A stretch of 32,552 bases of DNA from Phenylobacterium sp. (GTDB taxonomy: Bacteria > Pseudomonadota > Alphaproteobacteria > Caulobacterales > Caulobacteraceae), in NCBI GenBank assembly GCA_028290945.1, contig JAQGIV010000096.1, positions 1 through 32,552 on the forward strand, written 5' to 3'. The notes under the pieces are model-generated. The model ran no database searches, was not told the origin of the DNA, and saw only the letters and a program-made list of their open reading frames with translations. The translations under genes and the position numbers were made by a program. Positions 6,576 through 14,080 of the stretch are shown here, in pieces. The number at the start of each line of letters is the position of its first letter. Within the stretch, counting starts at the first letter, position 1.

Positions 6576-8154
6576 GGGCGCTCTCCTTGGGGCCCATCGG
6601 GGCGGCCACGCCCAGCGGCGTGGCGGCCGGCGCATGGTCGTGCATCCCGCTCATGTTGTTGTCGCCGTCCGGCAGCGGCCCGACCTTGGGGTCGTAGACC
6701 TCGATCTGCGCCATCATGCCTTTGTCCTCATGCTCGAGGATGTGGCAGTGGTACATGAAGCGGCCGACGATCTTCGGATCGGTGAAGGCGATGCGGATCT
6801 TGACCTCGCCGTGGATCGGCACGTTGACCGTGTCCACCAGCCCGTCGAACGGCACGGGCCGGCCGTTCAGGCTGACCACCTGGAAATGCACCTGGTGGAT
6901 GTGGAAGGTGTGCAGCTCCGCCGAGGCGTTGCGGACCGTCCATTCCTCGGTCGAGCCGAGCGGAACCTTCAGGTCCACGCGCGTGTGGTCGAAGGTCGCG
7001 TGGTTGATGAAGAACAGGCCGGTGACCGGGTCTTCGGAAAAGATGATCACCCGCTGCGCGTCGATGTGGTCGCCGGCGATGGGCTGCGGCGTTGACGCGG
7101 CGGCGACGGCGATGGGGCCGAGCGGGGCCGGCGGCGGCTGGGCCGGATCGCGGGCCGCCACCATCAGGGCCATGTTCTGCGCCGGGAAGATGTCGCCCAC
7201 CGGCCCCGTGGAGGTGGTCTCCGCCACCAGCTTGTAGGGCCCCGCCGGGCCGGCGGTGACCAGCACGTCGGCCCGCTGGCTCGGGCCGATCATCAGCTCG
7301 GCGGTGTGCTCCGGCTGGGTGACCGGCTGGCCGTCGCGGCCGACGACGGTGAAGCTGTGGCCGTCGAGCCGCAGGCGGAAATAGGTGTCCGCGGTCTGGT
7401 CGCTGAACCGCCACAGCTGGGTCTCGCCGGGCTGGATGTCGATCCTGGGCATCAGCTGGCCGTTGATGGTCTTGATGTCCCGGTTGAACGGCTTGGGCAC
7501 CCGATTGAGGTTGCCGTGGCTGTCGGGCGAGAACTCCTTCAGCGCGAACAGCCGCTCCTTCAGCGGCTTGGTGGCCGGCACTGCGTCCTGGAACCCCTCG
7601 ACCACCAGGGTGCCGCTCAAGCCCCCCATCACCTGGCGCTCGGCGAAGCTGTGGGCGTGGGTGTGGAACCAGTAGACCCCCGGCGGGTGGTCCTTGGGGA
7701 TCGGGATGACGAACTCCCAGCTCTCTCCGGGGCCGACCATGTGCATGGCGTCGTCCCCACGGCCCATCGGCGAGACCTCCAGGCCGTGGAAGTGCATGTT
7801 GGTGGCCTGCGGCAGGTGGTTGACCAGCGTCAGGCGCAGCACGTCGCCGGGGTTCAGCCGCAGCACCGGGCCGCCGTAGGCGCCGTTGTAGGTGGCGCCG
7901 TTGATGTACTCGCGGCCGAGCTTCACCCGCGTCTCGCGGGCCTCCAGGGTGACGTTCAGCTGGCCGTTCTGGCTGCGGTATTCCAGCGGCGTGGTCAGCG
8001 GCTCGGTGGCGTCGGCCGGCGAGGCCGGGGTGCGCGGCCCGAAGATCGTGTCGAACTGGCCGGCGCCGGCGGGCCCGGCGCAGGCCAGCATCGTGCCGAG
8101 CGCCGCGACGGCCAGGGCGCCGGTCCCGCGCGTCGTCAGTATTCGGCTCTTCAC
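6559..8154 (-). CDS. Multicopper oxidase (periplasmic, CueO/CotA/CopA-like)
   Basis: A 531-residue copper enzyme that oxidises a substrate (metal ions or phenolics) and reduces O2 to water. All copper ligands are present: H121-x-H123, H164-x-H166, H415-x-x-H418-x-H420, and the H469-C470-H471 ... H475 ... M480 block binding type 1, 2 and 3 coppers. The start is a GTG at 8154 with AGGGGAGC about 9 bases upstream; it yields a signal peptide (LAVAALGTMLACAGPAGAG). The open frame continues upstream to 8697, but that part is antisense to the DoxX-like gene and is not real. The tail after the last copper motif is Met/His-rich (MSGMHDHAP and a final HAPQH), which may bind copper. It lies 23 bases after the DoxX-like gene and overlaps the outer-membrane protein gene. 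Copper tolerance is likely but the substrate is unknown. Confidence 0.93.
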   Translation of the reverse strand: MKSRILTTRGTGALAVAALGTMLACAGPAGAGQFDTIFGPRTPASPADATEPLTTPLEYRSQNGQLNVTLEARETRVKLGREYINGATYNGAYGGPVLRLNPGDVLRLTLVNHLPQATNMHFHGLEVSPMGRGDDAMHMVGPGESWEFVIPIPKDHPPGVYWFHTHAHSFAERQVMGGLSGTLVVEGFQDAVPATKPLKERLFALKEFSPDSHGNLNRVPKPFNRDIKTINGQLMPRIDIQPGETQLWRFSDQTADTYFRLRLDGHSFTVVGRDGQPVTQPEHTAELMIGPSQRADVLVTAGPAGPYKLVAETTSTGPVGDIFPAQNMALMVAARDPAQPPPAPLGPIAVAAASTPQPIAGDHIDAQRVIIFSEDPVTGLFFINHATFDHTRVDLKVPLGSTEEWTVRNASAELHTFHIHQVHFQVVSLNGRPVPFDGLVDTVNVPIHGEVKIRIAFTDPKIVGRFMYHCHILEHEDKGMMAQIEVYDPKVGPLPDGDNNMSGMHDHAPAATPLGVAAPMGPKESAHAPQH

Positions 8155-8177
8155 GTCGGCGGCTCCCCTGGGTGACT

Positions 8178-8639
8178 TCAGCTGGTTTGGTTGACGCCGG
8201 CCAGCGTCCGGCGGCGAGCCCGCGCCAGGGCGGCCACCATGACGAACCCGGCGATCAGGCCGAAGTGCTCGAAAAACTCGTTGCGGGCGGCAAATTCGGC
8301 CGCGCCGCTGAGTTCCCAGAACCGGTGCGCGATAACCTGCGTCAGGGCGGTGAACACGGCCAGCATCCCAGCTCCCAGCCAGACATAGCGTCCTGACAGG
8401 ATAATCAGCGACCCGGCCATTTGGACCAATATGGTGGCCAGCGCCCAAAAGGCGCCCGGCTTTAGCCCATATTGGGCCTGCGCCGCCGCGGCCGCCGGGA
8501 AGTCGGCGAGCTCCACGACGATGGACATCAGGAACACCGACGTCAGGGCGAGGCGGGTCAGCAGCCACGTCCATCGCCAGTCGAGAATGGCCTCGACCCA
8601 GCGTGGGCCCTCGTCCGGGAGGATCGCGTTCAGTCTCAT
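8178..8639 (-). CDS. DoxX-like integral membrane protein
   Basis: A 153-residue protein with four predicted membrane helices and a short charged C-terminus. The pattern (first helix with W-x-W-x-x-L-x-R, later helices with G-R-Y and A-H-x-F-W) fits the DoxX/DoxX-like family of small quinone-linked or redox-associated membrane proteins. ATG 8639 is preferred; a TTG at 8660 in the same frame would add seven residues (not distinguishable with certainty). It is the first gene of a leftward operon with the multicopper oxidase (23-base gap) and the outer-membrane protein. A redox partner role for the oxidase is a guess from position. Confidence 0.75.
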   Translation of the reverse strand: MRLNAILPDEGPRWVEAILDWRWTWLLTRLALTSVFLMSIVVELADFPAAAAAQAQYGLKPGAFWALATILVQMAGSLIILSGRYVWLGAGMLAVFTALTQVIAHRFWELSGAAEFAARNEFFEHFGLIAGFVMVAALARARRRTLAGVNQTS

Positions 8640-8754
8640 GAGCTGTATCCCAATCGCCAAGCCCGCCGTCGCCGGCGTCCAGACGCCGCCGGGACATATG
8701 GAGTCGCGGCCGGGTTGGTAGGCGGACGGCCCAGTTTGCGCCCTTTCGCTGCGC

Positions 8755-10287
8755 TCAGACGACGCCCAGCTGCCGGTAGAGCGGCAGCTTGGCCTTGCGG
8801 AACGCCGCGATCCGCGCCTTCAGCTCCGCGGCGACCGCCGGTCCTTCGGCCAGGGGCTGGCCGTCCTTGGCCAGGCGCACGCCGGCCCGCGCCAGGGCCT
8901 CGGCGCCGTGGCGGGCGGTCATGGCCGTGTTCGTCTCGCCCTCCAGCTCGCCGCGCACCGCCAGCAGCTCGGGGAACTCCAGTCGCACGCCCGCGCCGGT
9001 GAGCGCCGAGGCCAGGTGGCCCGTCGACGGGTCGTGATCGAGGCGGGCCAGCACCGCGCGGTTGAAGGCCAGCGCCGGCTCCGTCGCGGCGTCCTCCGCC
9101 AGCGGATGGATCTGGTGGGCGCCGACCAGCAGGCTGACCGCCTTGATCAGCACGCCCTCCGCCGCGCCGGCCAGCGCCGGCAGCCCCGCCAGCTCGGCAT
9201 AGCTCTTCGGCCCGCCGGCCAGGGCGTGGGCGATGGCGCCATAGACCTTGGGGTCGCCCTTCATGCGACCGATCGGGATGATGAACTCGGTGATCAGCTG
9301 GTCCGGCGAGGTCAGCAGGGCGAAGCGGGTCTCCGCCAGCCGCGCCGCCCGTTCGGGCCCCGACAGCCGATTGAGCCCGCGCACGAAGATATCGCGCCGG
9401 AACAGCTTGGCGCCGGCGTAGTCCAGCAGGGTCTGTTTCCAGGTCCCATCCTGCGTCGCGCTGATCCGCCGCTCGAGGGGCGCGGGGGCCGCCAGCGACG
9501 GCAGGTCGTCGGCGACGTTGGCCGAGGCCGCGAAGCTCAGCCGCGCGCCCTCCATCTCGCGCGCCACGTCGGCGTGGAAGAGCGGGTTGAAGTGGGCGTT
9601 CAGATGCTCGTGGACCAGGTAGGACGGGTCCTGCTTCAGCGCCCGCTCGATGGCCGGCTTGATGGTCGGCGCGGTCTCGAAGAACCGGCCGCCGTCCTCG
9701 ATCATCTGCAGGGCGGCGCGCAGCGCCTCGAGCACCACCACCTGCGGATCGCCGGGCGTGCGGGCGACATATTCCAGCAGGAAGCGCCGCAGCGGGATCA
9801 GCGGCGCCCAGCCGGGCATGCAGTTGTAGGAGACATAGGCCATGCCGCCGGGCTTCAGCAGGCGGTCGAGGATGCGCACGATGACGCCGCGGTTCTCCGG
9901 GCTGACCCAGCTGTAGACGCCGTGCAGGGCGATGATCTCGCACCGCGGCAGGCGGCCTTCGGGCAGGGCCAGCATCTGCTCGAAGCTCAAGTCCTCGAAG
10001 GCGACGTTGGCGAGGCCGGCGGCCTGGGCCAGCTGCGTGGCGTTGGCGATCTGGCCGGGATGGAAGTCGACGCCCAGGAACTGCAGCCCCGGATTGGCCG
10101 CGGCCAGCAGGTTTAGGCCGAAGCCCTGGCCGCAGCCCAGCTCAAGGAAGGTCGAGCCGGCGCCCAGCGCAGGCGGCCGCACGCCCTGGCGCAGGCAGGC
10201 GAAGGCCATGCTGCCGGGCGCCAGCTGCGGATAGAAGTTGCTGGTGTACTGGACGTCCGTGAAATACCCGCCCGACCAAGCGGCCAT
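8755..10287 (-). CDS. Class I SAM-dependent methyltransferase with methyltransferase regulatory domain
   Basis: A 510-residue protein. The N-terminal ~220 residues are a Rossmann methyltransferase with motif I LELGCGQGFG at about 48-57, an acidic strand end (FLGVDFHPGQ) near 69-78, and the signature block YNCMPGWAPLIPLRRFL typical of the family that carries the regulatory domain (Pfam MethyTransf_Reg). The middle region is that regulatory domain, and the C-terminal part is helical and PKMT-like. The methyl acceptor is not evident; related genes are often annotated only as methyltransferase. ATG 10287 has a G-rich run (GGGGGGCGAC) before it. It stands alone: 94 or more bases to the DoxX-like gene and 71 to DUF2164. 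Confidence 0.85.
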   Translation of the reverse strand: MAAWSGGYFTDVQYTSNFYPQLAPGSMAFACLRQGVRPPALGAGSTFLELGCGQGFGLNLLAAANPGLQFLGVDFHPGQIANATQLAQAAGLANVAFEDLSFEQMLALPEGRLPRCEIIALHGVYSWVSPENRGVIVRILDRLLKPGGMAYVSYNCMPGWAPLIPLRRFLLEYVARTPGDPQVVVLEALRAALQMIEDGGRFFETAPTIKPAIERALKQDPSYLVHEHLNAHFNPLFHADVAREMEGARLSFAASANVADDLPSLAAPAPLERRISATQDGTWKQTLLDYAGAKLFRRDIFVRGLNRLSGPERAARLAETRFALLTSPDQLITEFIIPIGRMKGDPKVYGAIAHALAGGPKSYAELAGLPALAGAAEGVLIKAVSLLVGAHQIHPLAEDAATEPALAFNRAVLARLDHDPSTGHLASALTGAGVRLEFPELLAVRGELEGETNTAMTARHGAEALARAGVRLAKDGQPLAEGPAVAAELKARIAAFRKAKLPLYRQLGVV

Positions 10288-10358
10288 GTCGCCCCCCGAG
10301 GCCCGTTGGCCTTGGTCCCGACGTTAGCCGCCCGCGCGCAAACCGCAAAACGCCGGTA

Positions 10359-10619
10359 TCATCCGGGCTTCACCGGCTTCTCCAGCTCGTAGATCGCCTC
10401 GCCGATCAGCTCGACCTTGGCGCGGAACAGGGTCTGGGCGTCCTGGAGGCCCTGGTTGTAGAACCGGGGCCCGATGCGCTCGACGATGAAGTCCAGCAGG
10501 AACTGGGCGTCGAATCCGGTCACCTCCACCTCCAGCTCGTCCTTGAGGTAGCCTGTCAGGGCGCGGGCCAGCGCCTCGCGCGTCTCTTTGCTGAGCTCGA
10601 TCTTCGAGGTCTTCGACAT
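10359..10619 (-). CDS. DUF2164 family protein
   Basis: An 86-residue soluble helical protein. The sequence (I-x-L-S-K-E-T-R near the start, then Y-L-K-D-E-L-x-V-E-V-T-G-F-D-A-Q-F-L-L-D-F, and a central G-P-x-F-Y-N-Q-G-L-x-D-A) matches DUF2164, a widespread family of unknown function. The start codon lies 17 bases from the start of the divergent ArsC-like gene, so each promoter must overlap the neighbour's coding sequence or the transcripts overlap at their 5' ends. No good Shine-Dalgarno is seen on this strand. Confidence 0.85.
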   Translation of the reverse strand: MSKTSKIELSKETREALARALTGYLKDELEVEVTGFDAQFLLDFIVERIGPRFYNQGLQDAQTLFRAKVELIGEAIYELEKPVKPG

Positions 10620-10636
10620 CTGGGGGAGCCCCGTCC

Positions 10637-10984
10637 TTGCCTGTCACACTTTACGGTATCCGCAACTGCGACACGATGAAGAAGGCCTGGACCTGGCTCG
10701 ACCGGAAGGGCGTCGCCTACGCCTTCCACGACTACAAGAAGGCCGGCCTCGACCGTGCGACCCTGGAGGGCTGGGCGGCCCGGGTCGGCTGGGAGCGGCT
10801 GCTCAACCGCGCCGGGACCACCTTCAAGAAGCTGCCCGACGCCGACCGGCAGGGCGTCGACGAGGCCAGGGCGATCGCCCTGATGCTGGCCCAGCCGTCG
10901 ATGATCAGGCGCCCGGTGCTCGAAGCGGACGGCGTCCTGCTGGTCGGCTTCAAGCCCGGCGAATACGAGACGACCTTCGGCTAA
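10637..10984 (+). CDS. ArsC/Spx-family protein (YffB-like)
   Basis: A 115-residue thioredoxin-fold protein of the ArsC family. It has the active-site cysteine in RNCDTMKK (residues 9-16) and later PxxxRRPV around residue 90 (SMIRRPVLEAD), the family's conserved cis-Pro/Arg region. It lacks a CxxC. The closest type is the YffB subgroup, whose physiological substrate is unsettled; arsenate reduction should not be assumed. Start is TTG at 10637 with GGGGGAG about 9 bases upstream. Divergent from DUF2164 with only 17 bases between the start codons. Confidence 0.88.
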   Translation: MPVTLYGIRNCDTMKKAWTWLDRKGVAYAFHDYKKAGLDRATLEGWAARVGWERLLNRAGTTFKKLPDADRQGVDEARAIALMLAQPSMIRRPVLEADGVLLVGFKPGEYETTFG

Positions 10985-11039
10985 CGATGTTATGGTCGAG
11001 CTTGCCGTCCGGCCCGGGCGGCGGCCTCGGGAGGGCGCC

Positions 11040-11564
11040 ATGATCCTCGGACTGACAGTCGCGGCGTTCACCGCCTTGCACGTGCTCATCAGCCTGGTCG
11101 CCATCGCGGCCGGCCTGCTGGTGCTGTTCTCGATGATCGCCAACCGGCGCAGCGAGGCCCTCACCGCGGTGTTCCTCGCCACCACCGTGCTGACCAGCGT
11201 CACCGGCTTCTTTTTCCACTCCACGGCCATCGGGCCGCCGCACGTGGTGGGCGTGATCTCGCTGGTGGTGCTGGCCGTGGCGCTGTTCGCCCTCTACCGG
11301 CGCCAGCTCGCCGGGCGCTGGCGGGCCGCCTATGTGATCACCGCGGTGATCGCCCTCTACCTCAACGCCTTCGTGGGTGTGGTGCAGGCCTTCCAGAAGA
11401 TCGGGCCGCTGCACGCGCTGGCGCCCAAGGGCACGGAGCCGGCCTTCGTGGCGGCGCAGGGGCTGACGCTGTTGGTGTTCGCCGGCCTCGGCTACCTCGC
11501 GGTGCGCGGCTTCCACCCGGAAGGCGACCTGTCCGCCCCCGACGCTGGATTGCGCGCCGCCTGA
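11040..11564 (+). CDS. Integral membrane protein of unknown function (five or so helices)
   Basis: A 174-residue protein with about five hydrophobic helices (the first two at residues 1-40, then roughly 48-65, 72-90 and 95-120, with one near the C-terminus) and short polar loops. The pattern resembles small DUF2306-like or cytochrome-like membrane proteins, but I do not recognise the family. Start ATG 11040 is chosen because GGGAGG lies just upstream; the frame is open back to 10992. The gap to the ArsC-like gene is about 55 bases, so they may be co-transcribed. Confidence 0.7.
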   Translation: MILGLTVAAFTALHVLISLVAIAAGLLVLFSMIANRRSEALTAVFLATTVLTSVTGFFFHSTAIGPPHVVGVISLVVLAVALFALYRRQLAGRWRAAYVITAVIALYLNAFVGVVQAFQKIGPLHALAPKGTEPAFVAAQGLTLLVFAGLGYLAVRGFHPEGDLSAPDAGLRAA

Positions 11565-11671
11565 GGCCGCCCTACCCATCCGCTGCATCCGAATCCGGGC
11601 GCCGCGGCGACTAGGGGATGAAGACGGTCGGGGAGGGGCCCCGCGCCGCACACGTATAGGAGCCTGGGCTC

Positions 11672-12151
11672 ATGTACCTCGACGACTTCTTCCGCAGCTA
11701 CTGGTGGCTGCTGTTCCCGATCGGCTTCTTCGTGTTCGGCGCCTGGGACCGCTGGCTCGCCTACAAGCGCAGCCGCGACCACCTGGAGCTGATCAAGACC
11801 TACGCCGCCCAGGGCAAGGAGCCGCCGCCGGCACTGATGAAGGCCGCGCAGGACCCGATGGGCGGCGACCCGGCCTGGGGGGGCGGCGCGCCGCCGCCCT
11901 ATCCGCCCTATGGCCCCTTCGGCTACGGCGGCCGCCGGGCCTGGCGGCGCTACTACCGCTGGGGACCCTATTGGCAGTGGCGCGCGGCCTTCATGACGGG
12001 GGCGGTGGCGGCGGGCTTCTGGTTCGCCTCGGAATATGCCGACATCCCGGCCGCCGACGGCGCCTTCCGGCTGGTGGCGATCATCATGACCTTCGTCTTC
12101 GTGGGCAACCTACTGGGCGCGATCTTCTCGAGCACCTTCCGCGGCCGATGA
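11672..12151 (+). CDS. Three-helix membrane protein, first gene of sigma-factor module 1 (DUF6249-like)
   Basis: A 159-residue protein with an N-terminal helix (WWLLFPIGFFVFGAW), a cytoplasmic segment (LELIKTYAAQGKEPPPALMKAA), a Gly/Pro/Tyr/Arg-rich linker and two C-terminal helices. Layout and short motifs match the gene at 13085: helix, R-x-x-x-x-x-x-L-K-x-x-x-x-x-G-x-x-x-P, then two helices. The two look paralogous, though the Gly/Pro/Tyr linker is unique to this copy. ATG follows ATAGGAG. Its stop overlaps the sigma gene start by 4 bases (ATGA), so it is translationally coupled to the sigma factor. A sensor or membrane anchor role is inferred. Confidence 0.75.
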   Translation: MYLDDFFRSYWWLLFPIGFFVFGAWDRWLAYKRSRDHLELIKTYAAQGKEPPPALMKAAQDPMGGDPAWGGGAPPPYPPYGPFGYGGRRAWRRYYRWGPYWQWRAAFMTGAVAAGFWFASEYADIPAADGAFRLVAIIMTFVFVGNLLGAIFSSTFRGR

Positions 12152-12687
12152 AGTTGGAGGGCCTCGACGTCTCGCTCGTCGCGGCCGCCCAGGCCGGGTC
12201 GACCGAGGCCTTCTCGCGCCTGGTCGAGCGGCACCAGCAGGCGGTGCGGGCCTTCCTGCGCCGCGCCTGCGGGGACTGGGCCCTGGCCGACGACCTGGCG
12301 CAGGAGACCTTCCTCGCCGCCTGGCCGCGCATCGGCCGGCTGAAGGCCGGCGCCAGCGTGCGCGCCTGGCTGTGCGGCATCGCCTACCGCAAGCACCTGA
12401 CCAGCCGCCGCTCCGCCGCCCGCAGCCGGACGCGCGACGCGGCCTACGAAGCCGAGCGGACCCCGCCCGCCGCCGGCGCGTTGGAGGACCGGTTGGCGCT
12501 GGAGGCGGCGATGGCCGAGCTGCCGGCCGACCAGCGGGCCTGCGTCGCCCTGTGCCTGGCCGCCGATTTCAGCCATGCCGAGGCGGCCGAGGCGCTGGAT
12601 CTGCCGCTCGGCACGGTGAAGAGCCACGTGGCGCGCGGCCGGGCGCGCCTGCTTGTAGCGTTGGGAGTGCATGATGACCCCGCATGA
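12148..12687 (+). CDS. ECF-type RNA polymerase sigma factor, module 1
   Basis: A 179-residue group 4 sigma factor. Region 2 is at about residues 15-75, with the core-binding DDLAQETFLAAW near 48-59. Region 4 at the C-terminus has the helix-turn-helix SHAEAAEALDLPLGTVKSHV. The open frame extends far upstream in the same phase, but that overlaps the preceding gene; the true start is ATG 12148 overlapping that gene's stop. The next gene starts 17 bases before this one ends. Region 4 is nearly identical to that of the second sigma factor at 13496, showing recent common ancestry. Confidence 0.92.
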   Translation: MKLEGLDVSLVAAAQAGSTEAFSRLVERHQQAVRAFLRRACGDWALADDLAQETFLAAWPRIGRLKAGASVRAWLCGIAYRKHLTSRRSAARSRTRDAAYEAERTPPAAGALEDRLALEAAMAELPADQRACVALCLAADFSHAEAAEALDLPLGTVKSHVARGRARLLVALGVHDDPA

Positions 12688-12985
12688 CGACCGCCTGAAG
12701 GCGCTGTTCGCCCACGACGAGCCGCCGCCCCGCGATCCGGCCTTCGCCACCGCCGTGACCGAGCGGCTGGTGCGCCGCCGCTGCCTGCAGGAGCTGGCCT
12801 TGCTGGGCGGGGTCAGCGCGCTTGGCGGCCTGGCGCTGTGGGCGCTGTGGCCCGTGCTGCAGCCGGCGGTGACCACCGTCTCGGGCGAGCTCGCGCCGGC
12901 GGCCTGGGCGGTCGCCCTGGCGTTTTCCGCAGTCGCCATCCTCGGCGGATTGGGCGAGCGCGCCTTGGCGTGGAATCATGACTAA
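12671..12985 (+). CDS. Small membrane protein, putative anti-sigma factor, module 1
   Basis: A 104-residue protein. A soluble N-terminus (RLKALFAHDEPPPRDPAFATAVTERL) is followed by two hydrophobic helices (about 46-68 and 78-98). Position directly after, and overlapping, an ECF sigma gene is typical of its anti-sigma factor. There is no zinc-binding H-x3-C-x2-C motif, so it is not a ZAS-type anti-sigma. Its N-terminal pattern (R-L-x-x-L-F-A ... D-x-x-F-A-x-x-V-x-x-R-L) recurs in the protein at 14073. ATG 12671 with GGGAG just upstream; ATG 12674 is an alternative. Confidence 0.7.
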   Translation: MMTPHDDRLKALFAHDEPPPRDPAFATAVTERLVRRRCLQELALLGGVSALGGLALWALWPVLQPAVTTVSGELAPAAWAVALAFSAVAILGGLGERALAWNHD

Positions 12986-12986
12986 G

Positions 12987-13002
12987 AATTCACCTGTGAA
13001 TT
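12987..13002. promoter_or_regulatory. Palindrome AATTCAC-CT-GTGAATT between the two sigma modules
   Basis: A 16-base dyad with perfect 7-bp arms and a 2-base centre, starting 2 bases after the stop of module 1. It sits about 83 bases upstream of module 2. No U-tract follows, so it is not a standard terminator; it has the form of an operator for a dimeric repressor or activator. Confidence 0.45.
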
Positions 13003-13084
13003 TGCATCTGTAGCCAGGCGTCCAAGCCTCTTTCTCATCAGAAACGGGCAGATACGCCCCGCTGCATCGAGAAGGAGAACCACC

Positions 13085-13471
13085 ATGGATGCTGGAGTCA
13101 TCGGGGCTTCGATCCCCATCTTCGGCTGCATCATGATCGCGGCCATCGTCATCATCCCGCGATACTTCCAGAGCATCGAACGCCAGAAGATGGCCGAGAC
13201 GCTGAAGGCCGCCATCGAGAAGGGCCAGCCGCTGCCGACCGAGGTGGTGGAAGCCATTTCCTCCGGCGTGAAGGCGCCGCCGTCGCCTCAGCGCGACCTG
13301 CGCACCGGCATCATCTGGCTGGGCGTCGGCGCCGGCCTCGCGGGCATGGGCATTGCGCTCAACTTCGAGGATCCGGAGGCCACCTGGCCGATGATCGGCA
13401 TCTCGGCCTTTCCGGTGTTCATCGGCCTGGCTTTCATCGCCATGTACTTCCTCAACCGCGACCGCAGCTAG
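13085..13471 (+). CDS. DUF6249-type membrane protein, first gene of sigma-factor module 2
   Basis: A 128-residue protein with an N-terminal helix (about 6-26), a polar segment (RQKMAETLKAAIEKGQPLPTEVVEAI) and two C-terminal helices (about 72-92 and 100-121). The layout fits DUF6249, often encoded beside ECF sigma factors in Caulobacterales and related groups. The ATG has a strong AAGGAGAA site. It precedes the second sigma gene by 24 bases and is the counterpart of the gene at 11672. Function unknown; a membrane sensor or regulator of the sigma/anti-sigma pair is plausible. Confidence 0.82.
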   Translation: MDAGVIGASIPIFGCIMIAAIVIIPRYFQSIERQKMAETLKAAIEKGQPLPTEVVEAISSGVKAPPSPQRDLRTGIIWLGVGAGLAGMGIALNFEDPEATWPMIGISAFPVFIGLAFIAMYFLNRDRS

Positions 13472-13495
13472 GCAGGTCAGCCGGGGGATCAGCCC

Positions 13496-14080
13496 ATGGC
13501 GGGCGCAACACCTCTCAGGTTCGCCAACCTGCACGACGTGGAGCTATGCACCCACGCGGCGACCGGCGAACGACGCGCGTTCGGCGAGCTTGTGCGACGG
13601 CACGGCTCGGCGGTGCGCGGCCTGCTGCGCCGGATGGGCGCCCAGGTCAGCGAGGCCGACGACGTGGCCCAGGACGCCTTCCTCACCGCCTTCGAGCGGA
13701 TCGCCGAATTCCGCGGCGAGGGGACCTTCGCGGGCTGGGTCAAGCGGATCGCGGCGCGCAGCTACCTGCGCCGCCTTCAAAGGGAGAAGCGGCTCGGGAT
13801 GTTCGGCTCCGAGACGCTGGAGAACGAGCCGGAGGGGCGCGTGGCCGGCGACGCCGACGCGGCCATCGACCTGGACGGGGCGCTCAAGACTCTGGGCCCG
13901 GCCGAACGGCTTTGCGTCAGCATGTGCTTTGGGGCGGGGCTTTCACACGCAGAAGCGGCGGAGGCCTTGAACCTGCCGCTTGGAACGGTCAAATCCCATG
14001 TCAAACGTGGTCTGGAGAAGCTCCGAGCGCGACTGGCGCCGGGCGGTGCAGTTGGTGAAGGGAGGCGTGGCAATGGCTGA
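13496..14080 (+). CDS. ECF-type RNA polymerase sigma factor, module 2
   Basis: A 194-residue group 4 sigma factor. Region 2 contains DDVAQDAFLTAFERI (about residues 55-69) followed by FAGWVKRIAARSYLRRLQR. Region 4 contains SHAEAAEALNLPLGTVKSHV. About 20 of 23 residues across this helix-turn-helix equal the module 1 sigma factor, though region 2 is more diverged, so the two may share promoters or compete. ATG 13496; the last 8 bases overlap the putative anti-sigma gene. Confidence 0.93.
   Translation: MAGATPLRFANLHDVELCTHAATGERRAFGELVRRHGSAVRGLLRRMGAQVSEADDVAQDAFLTAFERIAEFRGEGTFAGWVKRIAARSYLRRLQREKRLGMFGSETLENEPEGRVAGDADAAIDLDGALKTLGPAERLCVSMCFGAGLSHAEAAEALNLPLGTVKSHVKRGLEKLRARLAPGGAVGEGRRGNG

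Noticed and set aside
6576..6635. Longer start for the outer-membrane protein at 6635
   Set aside because: It would overlap the oxidase further and put 20 Arg/Pro-rich residues before the signal peptide; ATG 6575 has a good AAGGAG site.
8155..8697. N-terminal extension of the multicopper oxidase frame to 8697
   Set aside because: This part is antisense-phase sequence over the DoxX-like gene without a domain, and a GTG with ribosome-binding site and signal peptide exists at 8154.
12986..13084. ECF-type promoter (GGAAC ... CGTC) before module 2
   Set aside because: CGTC occurs near 13019, but no matching upstream element at the right spacing was found, so no promoter is claimed.
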